From the NCBI RefSeq assembly GCF_000720635.1, contig NZ_JOCF01000003.1:124001-188000 (forward strand): a stretch of DNA of 64,000 nucleotides, written 5' to 3'. Every line of letters begins with the position of its first letter. Position 1 is the first letter of the stretch. The translations under genes were made by a program, and so were the position numbers. The stretch is from Streptomyces sp. NRRL WC-3742. Lineage in GTDB: Bacteria; Actinomycetota; Actinomycetes; Streptomycetales; Streptomycetaceae. This document shows positions 43,142-52,343 of the stretch, one piece after another. The notes below the pieces were generated by a model. It was not told the origin of the DNA and made no database searches. It saw nothing but the letters and a program-made list of their open reading frames with translations.

Positions 43142-44965
43142 ATGAATCGTTTTGTGGACGAAATGACAGAGCTGTCGGCCGGGGTCCGGTATTCACTGAA
43201 GGGGTTGGAGGGCATCGCGCCGTCCGCCTCCTCGGTGGTCGAGCTGATCGACCGCCAGTGCGCCCGGACGCCCGGGGCGGTGGCGGTGTCCGGTGCGGAG
43301 CGCCGGATCGGCTACGCGGAGCTCGCCGGTGACGTGTCCCGGCTGGCCCGGCGGCTGCGGCAGGAGGGCGTCCGGCCGGGGCAGGTGGTCGGCGTGTCGG
43401 CGGAGCGCTCGCCGGAGCTGGTCGTCGCCCTGCTGGCGGTCCTGAAGGCGGGCGGCGCCTTCCTCTACCTGGACCCGGCGCTGCCCGCCGAGCGGCTGGG
43501 CTTCATGGTCGAGGACGCGGACGCCGCGCTGGTGCTCGGCGGGCAGGAGCGGCAGCCGGACTTCGGTGGACGGCGCGCCCTGCCGCTCGACGCGCAGCCC
43601 CTGGCCGACGAGGTCGCGGAGGACGTGGAGGTCGCGGCCGCGCCCGGGGACCTGGCGTACGTCATCTACACCTCGGGCTCGACCGGGCGCCCCAAGGGCA
43701 TCCTGGTGGAGCACGCCGGTCTGCTCAACTACGTGGAGTGGCTGGTCGCCGAGTTCTCCGCCGGGCAGCCGGTGACCAGCCTGCTGCACAGTCCGCTCGG
43801 CTTCGACTTCTCGCTCTCGAGCCTCTTCCTGCCCCTCGTCACCGGTGGTGAACTGCGGCTGGCACCGGCCGAGTTCGAGCACGAGAGCCTGGCGGAGGCG
43901 ATCCAGGACCAGAGCCTCGACCTGGTCCGGCTCACCCCCTCGCACATCGAGGTGCTGCGGGCCGCGCTGGACGGGCGGCGCGACCTGCCCGGCGCCCGGG
44001 TGCTGCTGATCGGCGGGGAGGTGCTGAGGGCGGACCAGGTCGCCGCGCTGCGCGCGCTCTTCCCGTCGGCCTCGCTCTACAACCACTACGGGCCCGCCGA
44101 GGCGATCGTCGGACGCTGCTTCCAACGGCTCGACGAGAGCGAGGAGTTCAGGCTCGCCGACTACGCGCCGGGCGACCCGGTGCCGGTGGGCCGCCCGATC
44201 CCCCACACGGAGCTGGTGGTGGAGCAGGGGCCGGACGGGGCGGGCGAGCTGCTGATCGCGGGCCTCGGCCTGGCGCGGGGCTACCTGAACCTGCCCGAGC
44301 TGACCGCGAGCAGCTTCGTCCGGTCCGGGGCGGACGGGCGGGTGTACTACCGCACCGGGGACCAGGCGGTGGTCGACGGCCACGGCCGGCTGACGGTGCT
44401 GGGCCGGGCCGACGACCAGGTCAAGGTGCGGGGCTACCGGGTCGAACTCGGCGAGATCGAGGCCGCGCTGCGGACCGTCGACGGCGTGCGGGCCGCCGCG
44501 GTGGTACGCACCGTGCGCCCGCACGAGGCGCTCTGGGCCTTCGTCGTGGGCCCCGGCCAATCCCGGCTGGACGCACCGGAGTTGCGCGCCGACCTGCAGC
44601 GCAGGCTTCCGGCCTACATGGTGCCGCACCGGCTGCTCGCACTGGACGAGCTCCCGCTCAGCGCCCACCGCAAGCTCGACCGGGCCGCGCTGGTGGCCGA
44701 GGCCGAGCGGATCGGCCTTACCGCAACGGACGACGTGGCACCCCCGGCCGGGGGTGGCCGGCTGGCCGAAGCCTACCGGGCGTGCGCCCAGGTGCTGGGG
44801 GTGGCGGAGGTCCGTCCGACGGACAACTTCCTCGCCCTGGGCGGGGATTCGATCACGGCGATGAAGCTGGCCGCGGCCTGCCGCAGGCTCGGCATCGGCC
44901 TGCGCAGTGTCCGGGTGCTCGCCACGGACACGCTGGCCGAGGCGTTCGCGGGCATCGAGAACTAG
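43142..44965 (+). CDS. NRPS A-PCP didomain protein
   Basis: The product has 607 residues. The adenylation domain (about 30-520) has YVIYTSGSTGRPKGILVEH, YNHYGPAEAIVGR, YYRTGDQAVVDGHGRL and the A10 lysine region (LPLSAHRKLDRAAL). The carrier domain (about 540-605) has the phosphopantetheine site FLALGGDSITAMKLA. No condensation domain, so it may load a starter or a trans-acting unit. Read by hand, the pocket begins DFS..., with no clear substrate match. It is the only NRPS gene on this strand and converges with the TPR-methyltransferase. Confidence 0.94.
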   Translation: MNRFVDEMTELSAGVRYSLKGLEGIAPSASSVVELIDRQCARTPGAVAVSGAERRIGYAELAGDVSRLARRLRQEGVRPGQVVGVSAERSPELVVALLAVLKAGGAFLYLDPALPAERLGFMVEDADAALVLGGQERQPDFGGRRALPLDAQPLADEVAEDVEVAAAPGDLAYVIYTSGSTGRPKGILVEHAGLLNYVEWLVAEFSAGQPVTSLLHSPLGFDFSLSSLFLPLVTGGELRLAPAEFEHESLAEAIQDQSLDLVRLTPSHIEVLRAALDGRRDLPGARVLLIGGEVLRADQVAALRALFPSASLYNHYGPAEAIVGRCFQRLDESEEFRLADYAPGDPVPVGRPIPHTELVVEQGPDGAGELLIAGLGLARGYLNLPELTASSFVRSGADGRVYYRTGDQAVVDGHGRLTVLGRADDQVKVRGYRVELGEIEAALRTVDGVRAAAVVRTVRPHEALWAFVVGPGQSRLDAPELRADLQRRLPAYMVPHRLLALDELPLSAHRKLDRAALVAEAERIGLTATDDVAPPAGGGRLAEAYRACAQVLGVAEVRPTDNFLALGGDSITAMKLAAACRRLGIGLRSVRVLATDTLAEAFAGIEN

Positions 44966-44972
44966 TGCCCGC

Positions 44973-45011
44973 CTTGCGGAGGTTGCCGAACGGATCAGCA
45001 ACCTCCGCAAG
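44973..45011. terminator. Bidirectional hairpin terminator
   Basis: CTTGCGGAGGTTGC (44973-44986) and GCAACCTCCGCAAG (44998-45011) are perfect inverted repeats with an 11-base loop, exactly between two convergent NRPS-cluster genes. Confidence 0.85.
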
Positions 45012-45014
45012 ACG

Positions 45015-46634
45015 CTACGCACGGGCCGTCAGCAGGAAGAGCTGACCGGCCCGCTCCGGGTCCCGGGCGGTCTGCAGGTGGTCGAGCTCGACCAGCGCCG
45101 CCAGGGTGTCGGCGTCCTCGTCGGGGACGCTGACGCCGACCGCCTGCGCGTCGGGGAAGGTGCAGAACGGTGTCGTGGCGACCTCGCCGAAGCCGGACCC
45201 GCGCAGCTCCTCGGCCAGTTGGGAGGGCTCGGTGAGGCGCCCGCGCAGCTGGGCGAGCTCCATCGGGGAGTAGAAGGACAGGAAGCTCTGGAACGCGCAG
45301 CGCGGGTCCCAGGCGCTGACCACCAGCCGGCCGCCGGGGCGCAGCGTTCGCCGGGCCTGGGCGAACAGCCGCAGCCGCTGCGCGTCGGAGAGGTGGTTGA
45401 CCGTGCCCATCATGCAGGTGATGAGGTCGAAGGAGCCGTCCCGGAACGGCAGCGCCGTCCCGTCGGCGACCACGAAGCGGCGCAGCCACTCCGGTTCGAC
45501 GCAGGCCCGGACCCCGGAGTCGCGCAGGTCGATGCCGACCGAGCGGACGCCGTACCCGGCCAGCACCTGCGGGTAGCGCAGGGTGCCGCTGCCGATGTCG
45601 AGGGAGCTGCCGATCCGGGTGGGGTCGACGGCGGTCAGCAGCTGCACCATCTCCAGCCGCTTCTTGACGGTGTCCTGGACGGCTGTGTTGTCGAACTGGT
45701 GGTAGAAGGAGGAGTCGTAGGCGTCGATGCCGCGCTGGTCGACCGAGGGCAGCAGGTCGCGCGCCGCCAGCCGCCGGACGGTGGAGACCGTGGGCGGCAC
45801 CGTGAGGTCGGCGTCCTGCGCGGGCTGTCCGGACCGGAACTTGCGCAGGTGGGCCCAGGCGTCCTGGTAGTCCGCGTCCCAGCTCAGCAGGAACTCCAAC
45901 TGCCGCGCCGCCTCCACCGTCCGGCCGCGCTCACCGAGGCCCCGGGCCAGGTCGTAGAGGGCCTGCTTCTGCTCCTCGGAGGGCCCGCAGGCGGCGGCCC
46001 GGCGGTAGACGGAGTCCGCGGCGGCGGCCGCGCCGAGGGCCTGGAAGCAGTCGCCCATGCCGTGCAGTGCCCGGGCCCGCAGGTGCTCGGCGGCGAAGGC
46101 GGCCTGGTAGTGGCCCACCGCCTCCTCGAAGCAGCCGCTGCGGGCGAACGCCGAGGCCGCCTCGAAGGCCGCCTCCGGGTCGCCGGCCGGCGGGTCGTTA
46201 CGGACGGCCCCGGTGATCTCCCGATCCGCCTCGCCCGGCTCGATCGCGCCCGCGTCGGCCAGCCGCCGCAGCCGCCGGACGGCGAAGCCCGTCGAGGCGG
46301 CGCCCAGGTAGAGCTCGGCGGCGCGGGCCGCCCGCTCGGGTGCGGGCAGCTGCCGCTCGGCCGCCAGCAGCGCGGCGGCCGCCTGAGCGGAGAGCCGCAG
46401 GCACAGCCCGTAGGCGGTGCCGACGGACGTGGTGGCGGTGACCAGACCATCCTGCCCGAGGGCCAGGGAGGAGACTCTGCCGTCCAGCCGGACCCGCTCC
46501 AGCACGGTGCCGTCGAGCCGGGCGAGGACCCGATCCCCGTCCGCCGCGATCTCCAACTCCGCTGCGGCGGTGGCGATCCGGCGCGGCCCCGCCGGGACCG
46601 GGCCGGGCTCCTCGCGGATCCACAGGATTCTCAT
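45015..46634 (-). CDS. TPR-containing SAM-dependent methyltransferase
   Basis: The product has 539 residues. The N-terminal 300 residues have WD/TPR-like helical repeats (AGHYQAAFAAEHLRARALHG-type spacing), and the C-terminal part is a class I methyltransferase (SSLDIGSGTLRYPQVLAGYG, FVVADGTALPFRDGSFDLIT, LRPGGRLVVSAWDP). It is the last gene of the long minus-strand operon, its ATG overlapping the A-PCP stop (ATGA). It probably methylates the peptide or a free precursor; the repeats may dock a carrier protein (inference). Confidence 0.9.
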   Translation of the reverse strand: MRILWIREEPGPVPAGPRRIATAAAELEIAADGDRVLARLDGTVLERVRLDGRVSSLALGQDGLVTATTSVGTAYGLCLRLSAQAAAALLAAERQLPAPERAARAAELYLGAASTGFAVRRLRRLADAGAIEPGEADREITGAVRNDPPAGDPEAAFEAASAFARSGCFEEAVGHYQAAFAAEHLRARALHGMGDCFQALGAAAAADSVYRRAAACGPSEEQKQALYDLARGLGERGRTVEAARQLEFLLSWDADYQDAWAHLRKFRSGQPAQDADLTVPPTVSTVRRLAARDLLPSVDQRGIDAYDSSFYHQFDNTAVQDTVKKRLEMVQLLTAVDPTRIGSSLDIGSGTLRYPQVLAGYGVRSVGIDLRDSGVRACVEPEWLRRFVVADGTALPFRDGSFDLITCMMGTVNHLSDAQRLRLFAQARRTLRPGGRLVVSAWDPRCAFQSFLSFYSPMELAQLRGRLTEPSQLAEELRGSGFGEVATTPFCTFPDAQAVGVSVPDEDADTLAALVELDHLQTARDPERAGQLFLLTARA

Positions 46635-48469
46635 GCGCTTGCTCCTCGCCCGGTGGTGGGGGCCTCGGTGCCCGCCCGCTCGCGCAGCCGGGCGCTCAGT
46701 GCGGCGACGGTCGGCTCCTCGATGAAGGCGGCCAGTTCCAGTTCCACCCCGAAGCGCGCGTTCAGCTGGCTCAGCAGGGTGACCGCGATCAGTGAATCGC
46801 CGCCCAGGGTGAAGAAGTTCTCGTGCACGCCGACCTCGCTCAGCCCCACCGACTGCTCGTACAGCCGCAGGACCTCGCGCTCGAGCTCGTCCTGGGCGGC
46901 GGTGCGGTCGGCGGAGGTGACGACGACGGGCCGCTCGGCCAGGGCGCGGCGGTCGACCTTGCCGCTGGGGGTCAGCGGGAAGCGGTCGAGGGCGACGAAG
47001 ACGGACGGCACCATGTAGCCGGGCAGCGCGGCGGCCAACTGCTCCCGTACGGTGGAAGCCTGCCCGTCGTCGGCGAGCAGGTAGGCGATCAGCCGGCGGC
47101 CCGTCCCGGCGCCCTCGTGGACGACGACCACGGCGTCCGCCGGTCCGGGGACGGCCTTGAGCGCGGTCTCGACCTCGCCGAGCTCGACCCGGTGCCCGCG
47201 GATCTTCACCTGGTCGTCGCGCCGGCCGAGGAAGACGACGCGGCCGTCCGGCTCGATCCGGCCGAGGTCGCCCGTGCGGTAGAGCCGGGCGCCGGGGGCG
47301 CCGGCCGGGTCCGGCACGAACTTCTCGGCGGTGAGCACGGGCCGGTTCAGGTAGCCGCGGGCCAGCACCGGGCCGCCGATGCCGAGTTCGCCCTCGGCGC
47401 CGTCCGGCAGCGGGCGGCCGTGCTCGTCCAGCACGTACATCCGCGCGGAGCTGATCGGCCGTCCGATGGAGGGCAGTTCCGGCCAGCCGTCCGGGTCGGG
47501 GTCCAGCCGCAGGGCGGTGACGATGTGGGTCTCCGAGGGGCCGTACTGGTTCTCCAGGGTCAGGTCCGGCAGCTCGGTGAAGAACCGCCGCAGCGCCGGG
47601 GTGACGTGGAGCTGCTCGCCCGCCGTGATGATCTCGGTCAGCGACAGCGGGTACCGCCGCTGCTCGTCGGCCGCCCGGGCGAGCGCCTGCAGGGCCACGA
47701 ACGGCATGAAGACGCGGTTGACCCGGGCCTCGTCGACGAAGGCCAGCAGCCGGTTGGAGTCCCGGCGGACCTCCTCGTCGACCAGCACCAGGCAGCCGCC
47801 GCAGGCCCAGGTGCTGAACATCTCCTGGAAGGAGGCGTCGAAGCTGGCGGGCGAGAACTGGAGGGTGCGCGACTCGGGCCCGCAGTCCGAGGCGGCCCGC
47901 TGCCAGGCGATCAGGTTGGACAGCGGCCCGTGGCCCATCGCGACGCCCTTGGGGACACCGGTGGAGCCGGAGGTGTACATCACGTAGGCGAGCTGCTCGG
48001 GTGCGGCGGCTCGCTCCGGGCGGGTCTGCGCGTCCGGCGCAGCCGTCTCGAGCAGCTCGTCCAGCAGGACCACCCGGACACCGGCGGGGACGGGCAGCCG
48101 GGTGAGGGCGTCGCGCTGGGTGAGCAGGACGGCGGCCCCGCTGTCGCGGATCATGAACTCCAGCCGCTCGGCCGGGTATCCGAGGTCCAGCGGCAGGTAG
48201 GCCGCGCCGGCCCGGAGGATGCCCAGGACGGCGATCGGGAAGTGGAAGGACCGGTCGGTGGCCAGGCACACCACCGTGTCGGGGCCGCAGAGCCGGGCGA
48301 GCTGGGCCGCGAGGTGGTCCGCCCGGCGGCCGAGCTGCTCGTACGTGAGCTGCTCGCCCCGGTACTCCGCCGCCGGAAGGTCGGGGGTGGCGAGCCGCTG
48401 GGCGGCGAACATCGCCTGGACGCTGGGCAGTTGCGGCACTTGCGGCAGTTGCGGCAGTTGCTCGGTCAT
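46631..48469 (-). CDS. NRPS A-PCP didomain protein
   Basis: The product has 612 residues. The A domain (about 20-500) has [52 protein letters not shown] and LYRTGDLGRIEPDGRVVFLG; the carrier site is FFTLGGDSLIAVTLLSQL. A short repeat (LPQLPQVPQLP) opens the protein. It overlaps the PCP-TE gene by ATGA and has GGGGAG before its ATG. The FDASFQE signature belongs to a distinct A-domain subgroup; I do not assign its amino acid. Confidence 0.94.
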   Translation of the reverse strand: MTEQLPQLPQVPQLPSVQAMFAAQRLATPDLPAAEYRGEQLTYEQLGRRADHLAAQLARLCGPDTVVCLATDRSFHFPIAVLGILRAGAAYLPLDLGYPAERLEFMIRDSGAAVLLTQRDALTRLPVPAGVRVVLLDELLETAAPDAQTRPERAAAPEQLAYVMYTSGSTGVPKGVAMGHGPLSNLIAWQRAASDCGPESRTLQFSPASFDASFQEMFSTWACGGCLVLVDEEVRRDSNRLLAFVDEARVNRVFMPFVALQALARAADEQRRYPLSLTEIITAGEQLHVTPALRRFFTELPDLTLENQYGPSETHIVTALRLDPDPDGWPELPSIGRPISSARMYVLDEHGRPLPDGAEGELGIGGPVLARGYLNRPVLTAEKFVPDPAGAPGARLYRTGDLGRIEPDGRVVFLGRRDDQVKIRGHRVELGEVETALKAVPGPADAVVVVHEGAGTGRRLIAYLLADDGQASTVREQLAAALPGYMVPSVFVALDRFPLTPSGKVDRRALAERPVVVTSADRTAAQDELEREVLRLYEQSVGLSEVGVHENFFTLGGDSLIAVTLLSQLNARFGVELELAAFIEEPTVAALSARLRERAGTEAPTTGRGASA

Positions 48470-49509
48470 GCCGACTCCCCAGGAGTGGGCAGGGCGGCGG
48501 TGACCAGCGCGGCCAGCTCCCGCACGTGAGGTTCGGTGAACATCGAGAAGTGGTCGCCCGGGGTGCGGAGGGGCTCCACCGGCGCCTCGGTGAACTCCTG
48601 CCAGCTGTCGGCCGCCTGATGCTGGTAGACCGGGTCGCCGGCGGCGGCGAAGACCAGGAGGACGCGCTCCACCGGACGGGCCGGCCGGTAGCGCAGCAGC
48701 GCCCGGGTGTGGGACTCGAACCGCGTCAGCCGGGCGAGCAGCTGCGGGTCCTCGACCGTCTCGGTGCCGGAAGCCTGCGCGGCGGTCAGGCCGAAGGCGC
48801 GCTGGACGAAGCCCTGGAGCGCCCGGTCCTCCGCCAGCGGCCGGTACTCGGGCAGGTCGGCGCCGAGGTAGCCGTCGAGCAGTGCCAGCAGCTCGACGGA
48901 TTCGCCCTGCTCGCGCAGCCGTCCGGCCATCTCGAAGGCGATCGCGGCCCCCATCGACCAGCCGAGCAGCGCGTACGGCCCGTGCGGCTGGACGGCGCGG
49001 ATGCGCTCCAGGTGCCGGGTGGCCAGGGACTCGACCTCGGTGTCCGCGTCGTCGGCCGCCCCGAGGGCGTGCAGGCCGTAGACGGGCCGGTCGGCGCCGA
49101 GGTGCGCGGCCAGCTCGCGGAAGCCGGTGATCTCGCCTCCGGCGGGGTGCACGCAGAACAGCGGCGCGCCGGTGCCCTGGCGCCGCAGGGGCACCGCGCC
49201 GGCCGGGTCCGGCGTGGCCGAGACAGCCGGGCCGTCGAGCAGTTCGTGGATGCGCTCGGCGAGGTAGGCGGCCGTGGCGGGTTGGCGCCCGTCGCTCTCG
49301 GGGGTGTCCTCGAACAGGACGGAGAGCGGGAGGACGGCGCCGAGCCGTTTCCTGATCCGGGCGATCAGCTGGGCGGCGAGCAGCGAGTGGCCGCCGAGCT
49401 CGAAGAAGCACTCGTTCCGGCCGATGCCTTCGATCTTGAGCAACTCCTCGAAGATCCGCAGGAGTTCGTCCTCGACGAGGTCGTGGCGGACGGCGGATTC
49501 CTTGGTCAT
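48466..49509 (-). CDS. NRPS PCP-thioesterase didomain protein
   Basis: The product has 347 residues. The carrier domain (10-90) carries [19 protein letters not shown], and the thioesterase (about 100-345) has PLFCVHPAGGEITGF, Ser in LLGWSMGAAIAFEM near 183 and the late His in PGDHFSMF. It is the likely release point: the chain must reach this PCP from a C domain on another protein. The start lies at the third of three tandem copies of a 17-bp start-codon repeat. Confidence 0.93.
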   Translation of the reverse strand: MTKESAVRHDLVEDELLRIFEELLKIEGIGRNECFFELGGHSLLAAQLIARIRKRLGAVLPLSVLFEDTPESDGRQPATAAYLAERIHELLDGPAVSATPDPAGAVPLRRQGTGAPLFCVHPAGGEITGFRELAAHLGADRPVYGLHALGAADDADTEVESLATRHLERIRAVQPHGPYALLGWSMGAAIAFEMAGRLREQGESVELLALLDGYLGADLPEYRPLAEDRALQGFVQRAFGLTAAQASGTETVEDPQLLARLTRFESHTRALLRYRPARPVERVLLVFAAAGDPVYQHQAADSWQEFTEAPVEPLRTPGDHFSMFTEPHVRELAALVTAALPTPGESA

Positions 49510-49543
49510 ACGGCGTCCTTGGTCATGCGGCGTCCTTGGTCAT
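49501..49543 (-). repeat. 17-bp triplicated translation start
   Basis: ATGACCAAGGA occurs at 49543, 49526 and 49509 with a 17-bp period. The first two open only six codons (MTKDAA, MTKDAV), each stop overlapping the next ATG as ATGA; the third opens the PCP-TE gene. The first overlaps the P450 stop. Confidence 0.85.
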
Positions 49544-50784
49544 ACGGAGCCTCCGGGCGGGTCGGTGCGGGGGACGAGGGTGACCTCCAGCCGGTCGAGG
49601 CCGTGCAGGAAGGTGGAGGCGGAGCGGACGGGCACGCCCGCGGGCACGATCCGGGCGGCCCGGTCGAGCAACACCTGGAGCAGGGTGCGCAGTTCGAGCC
49701 GGGCGAGGGCGGCGCCGATGCAGTAGTGCGGCCCGGCGCCCAGGCTCAGGTGCGGGTTGGGGCGGCGGTCGATCAGGAACTCGTCGGGCCGCTCGAAGAC
49801 GGTCCCGTCGCGGTTGCAGGACGGTATCCACAGCACGACCCGGTCGCCGGCGGCCAGTTCGGCCCCGCAGAGCTCGGTGTCCCGGGTCGCGGTGCGCATC
49901 ATGTGCATGGGCGGCGTCGTCCAGCGCAGCACCTCCTCCACGGCGGGCCCGAGCAGGTGCGGGTTCTCCGCCAGGCGGGCCCAGGTGTCCGGGTGCTCGG
50001 CCATCGCGAGGACGGCACCGGAGACGGCGTGCCGGGTGGTGCCCAGGCCGCCGTTGACCAGTCCGTCGCAGTTGAGCAGGATCTCCTCGTCGGTCAGCCC
50101 GCCCGGTCCGTCCTGGTCGCGCAGCAGGCTGCTGATCAGATCCTCGTTCGGGTTCTCGCGGCGGTCCTCCAGCATCTCGGCGAAGTAGCCGAAGATGCCC
50201 GCGCTGGCGGCCTGGCGGGCCGCCGGGGAGGCGTTCTCCTCGCGGAAGGCCGTCCCGGCCAGCGCGGCCAGGTGGTCCCAGTCGGCCTCCGGCACGCCGA
50301 GCAGGTCGCAGACCACCCAGGTGGGCAGCACCTCGGCCAGGCCCGTGACGATCTCCACCGGCCGGTCGCCGACCAGGGCGTCCAGCCGCTCGGCCAGCCG
50401 TCGGCGCAGGACCTCCCGGGCTCCCTCGAGCGCCCGGCGCTGGAGCCAGGGCGCCAGCGCCGCGCGCACCCGCTGGTGCTGCGGCCCGTCGGAGACCACC
50501 AGCATCCGGCCCGCGGCGGCCCGTACCGCCGCCTCCGGCGCGCCCAGGCGCATGCCGAGGGTCGAGGTGAACAGCTCGGGGGCGCTCAGCACCTGGGTCG
50601 CCGCGGCGTGGCCGGTCACCGACCAGTAGGGGCCGAAGGCGGGGGAGTCCAGCCGCTGGACGGGCGCGCCCCGGCGCAGCTCGTGCCAGCCGGCCGGGTG
50701 GTCGGGGCGCTGGTGGGCGGCCGGGTCGGTGGGGTCGAAGGCCGGGCACCCGGGGGGCGGGGCGGCCGCGCGAGGGCTGGTCAT
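49540..50784 (-). CDS. Cytochrome P450 monooxygenase
   Basis: The product has 414 residues. The heme loop is LSLGAGPHYCIGAALARLE with the Cys ligand; the I helix reads LVNGGLGTTRHAVSG and the K helix EEVLRW. It matches P450s that hydroxylate amino acids bound to a carrier domain in NRPS pathways. It lies between the stand-alone A domain and PCP-TE genes and overlaps both, suggesting that the three act on one residue (inference). Confidence 0.93.
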   Translation of the reverse strand: MTSPRAAAPPPGCPAFDPTDPAAHQRPDHPAGWHELRRGAPVQRLDSPAFGPYWSVTGHAAATQVLSAPELFTSTLGMRLGAPEAAVRAAAGRMLVVSDGPQHQRVRAALAPWLQRRALEGAREVLRRRLAERLDALVGDRPVEIVTGLAEVLPTWVVCDLLGVPEADWDHLAALAGTAFREENASPAARQAASAGIFGYFAEMLEDRRENPNEDLISSLLRDQDGPGGLTDEEILLNCDGLVNGGLGTTRHAVSGAVLAMAEHPDTWARLAENPHLLGPAVEEVLRWTTPPMHMMRTATRDTELCGAELAAGDRVVLWIPSCNRDGTVFERPDEFLIDRRPNPHLSLGAGPHYCIGAALARLELRTLLQVLLDRAARIVPAGVPVRSASTFLHGLDRLEVTLVPRTDPPGGSV

Positions 50785-52343
50785 CGGGCGTCTCTCCTGG
50801 CAGCGGTGGTCCTGGAGGCGGTGGCGTGCTCGGCGGCCAGCCGGTTCAGGGCGGCCCGGTCGAGCTTTCCGTTGGGCAGGACGGGCAGCCGCTCCAGCAC
50901 CTGGGCGGCGCGCGGCGCGGCGGCCTGCGGCAGCGCGGAGAGCAGGGCGCGGTAGAGCAGGGCCGGGTCGAAGCCGGGGCGGGGGGCCACCACGAACGCC
51001 ACCAGCCGTACGGGCGCGCCGGGGCGGCGCACCACCCCGACGGCGGCCGCGGCGGCGCCGGAGTGCTCGCGCACCAGCTGCTCGATCTCCGGGAGTTCGA
51101 TCCGCATCCCGGCGAGCTTCAGCTGGTCGTCCGCGCGGGCGAGGAAGTGGACGGTGCCCGCTTCGTCGAGCCGGGCCAGGTCGCCGGTCCGGTAGCCGGG
51201 CCGCCCCTCGACCGGGGCGAACGGTCCGGGCCCGTCGCCGTGGCCCGCGTACCCCAGGGCGACGCCGGGGCCGCTGACCCACAACTCGCCGGTGCCGGAG
51301 GCGAGATGGACGGCCGCGCCGGGGATCGGGCGGCCGATCGGGACGCTCGTGCCCGCCGCGTCCTCGGGCCGGCAGGTGTGCGCCAGGGACCAGACGGTGC
51401 ACTCGGTGGGGCCGTACTCGTTGTGCAGCGCGGCCCCGGGCAGCTCGGCGAAGTGCTCCCGGACCAGCGCGGGCGGACAGCTCTCCCCGGCCACGATCAC
51501 GCACCGCAGGCTCGCCAGCGCCTCCCCGTGCCCGGCGTCGAGCAGCGCCTCGTACAGCGAGGGGAGCAGCAGCAGGTGCGAGGCGCGGTGCCGGGCCGCC
51601 GCCCGGGCGATCGCCTCGGTGTCCAGCGGGTTGGCACTGGGCACGACCAGGTGCGCGCCGGTGGCCAGCGACCAGTAGATCCCGGCCACCGAACTGTCGA
51701 AGGAGATCGAGGAGCAGAGCAGGAAGACCGACGGTGCCTCGCCGTAGTACGCCGTCCGGGCCTCGGTGGAGTAGCCGAGGTTGCCGTGCGAGACCGTGAC
51801 GCCCTTCGGGGTGCCGCCCGAGCCGCTGGTGTACATGGTGTACGCCGGACGGTCGGCGGGCAGCTCGGGCAGCTCGGGCAGCTCGGGCAGCTCGGGCAAC
51901 TTGGCCACAGCGGAGGACGGTTCGGGCAGGCCGACGTGGAAGACCCGGTGCTCGGCCGTCTCGGGCTCCCCGGCCTCGAGCACCAGGAACCGGGCGCCGG
52001 AGGCGCGCAGGACGGTCTGCTGCCGGGCGGCCGGGAACCCGGTGTCCACGGGCACGTACTGCGCTCCGGCGCCGAGCACGCCGAGCATCGCCGCCACCGC
52101 CCAGCGGCCCGGCCGGGCCCGTACGACCACCGGTTCTCCCGCCCGGACCCCGGCCGCCGCCAGCTCACCGGCCAGTCGGGCGGCGTGCGCGTGGAGCTGA
52201 CGGTAGGTCAGCGAACCCTCCGGGTCGGTGACGGCGGGCCGGTCGGGCCGCCGCGCGGGCCAGGGGCGCAGCAGCTCGAGGATCGGGCGGGTCGGGCCGA
52301 GGGGCGGCCCGGCGATCGTGGTGAAGGTCAGACCCGGTTCCAC
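50781..52343 (-). CDS. Stand-alone NRPS adenylation domain
   Basis: The product has 520 residues: an A domain only, with no carrier site after the A10 lysine ([20 protein letters not shown]). Core motifs are [34 protein letters not shown] and [24 protein letters not shown] microrepeat (51867-51901) sits between A2 and A3. It must load a carrier in trans, for example the PCP of PCP-TE or C-PCP. The GTG at 52343 overlaps the upstream NRPS by 16 bp. Confidence 0.92.
   Translation of the reverse strand: MEPGLTFTTIAGPPLGPTRPILELLRPWPARRPDRPAVTDPEGSLTYRQLHAHAARLAGELAAAGVRAGEPVVVRARPGRWAVAAMLGVLGAGAQYVPVDTGFPAARQQTVLRASGARFLVLEAGEPETAEHRVFHVGLPEPSSAVAKLPELPELPELPELPADRPAYTMYTSGSGGTPKGVTVSHGNLGYSTEARTAYYGEAPSVFLLCSSISFDSSVAGIYWSLATGAHLVVPSANPLDTEAIARAAARHRASHLLLLPSLYEALLDAGHGEALASLRCVIVAGESCPPALVREHFAELPGAALHNEYGPTECTVWSLAHTCRPEDAAGTSVPIGRPIPGAAVHLASGTGELWVSGPGVALGYAGHGDGPGPFAPVEGRPGYRTGDLARLDEAGTVHFLARADDQLKLAGMRIELPEIEQLVREHSGAAAAAVGVVRRPGAPVRLVAFVVAPRPGFDPALLYRALLSALPQAAAPRAAQVLERLPVLPNGKLDRAALNRLAAEHATASRTTAARRDAR

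Noticed and set aside
45015..48269. One 1084-codon minus-strand frame as a single gene
   Set aside because: Only the part from the ATG at 46634 is real; the upstream part is an Arg-rich shadow of the A-PCP gene in another frame.
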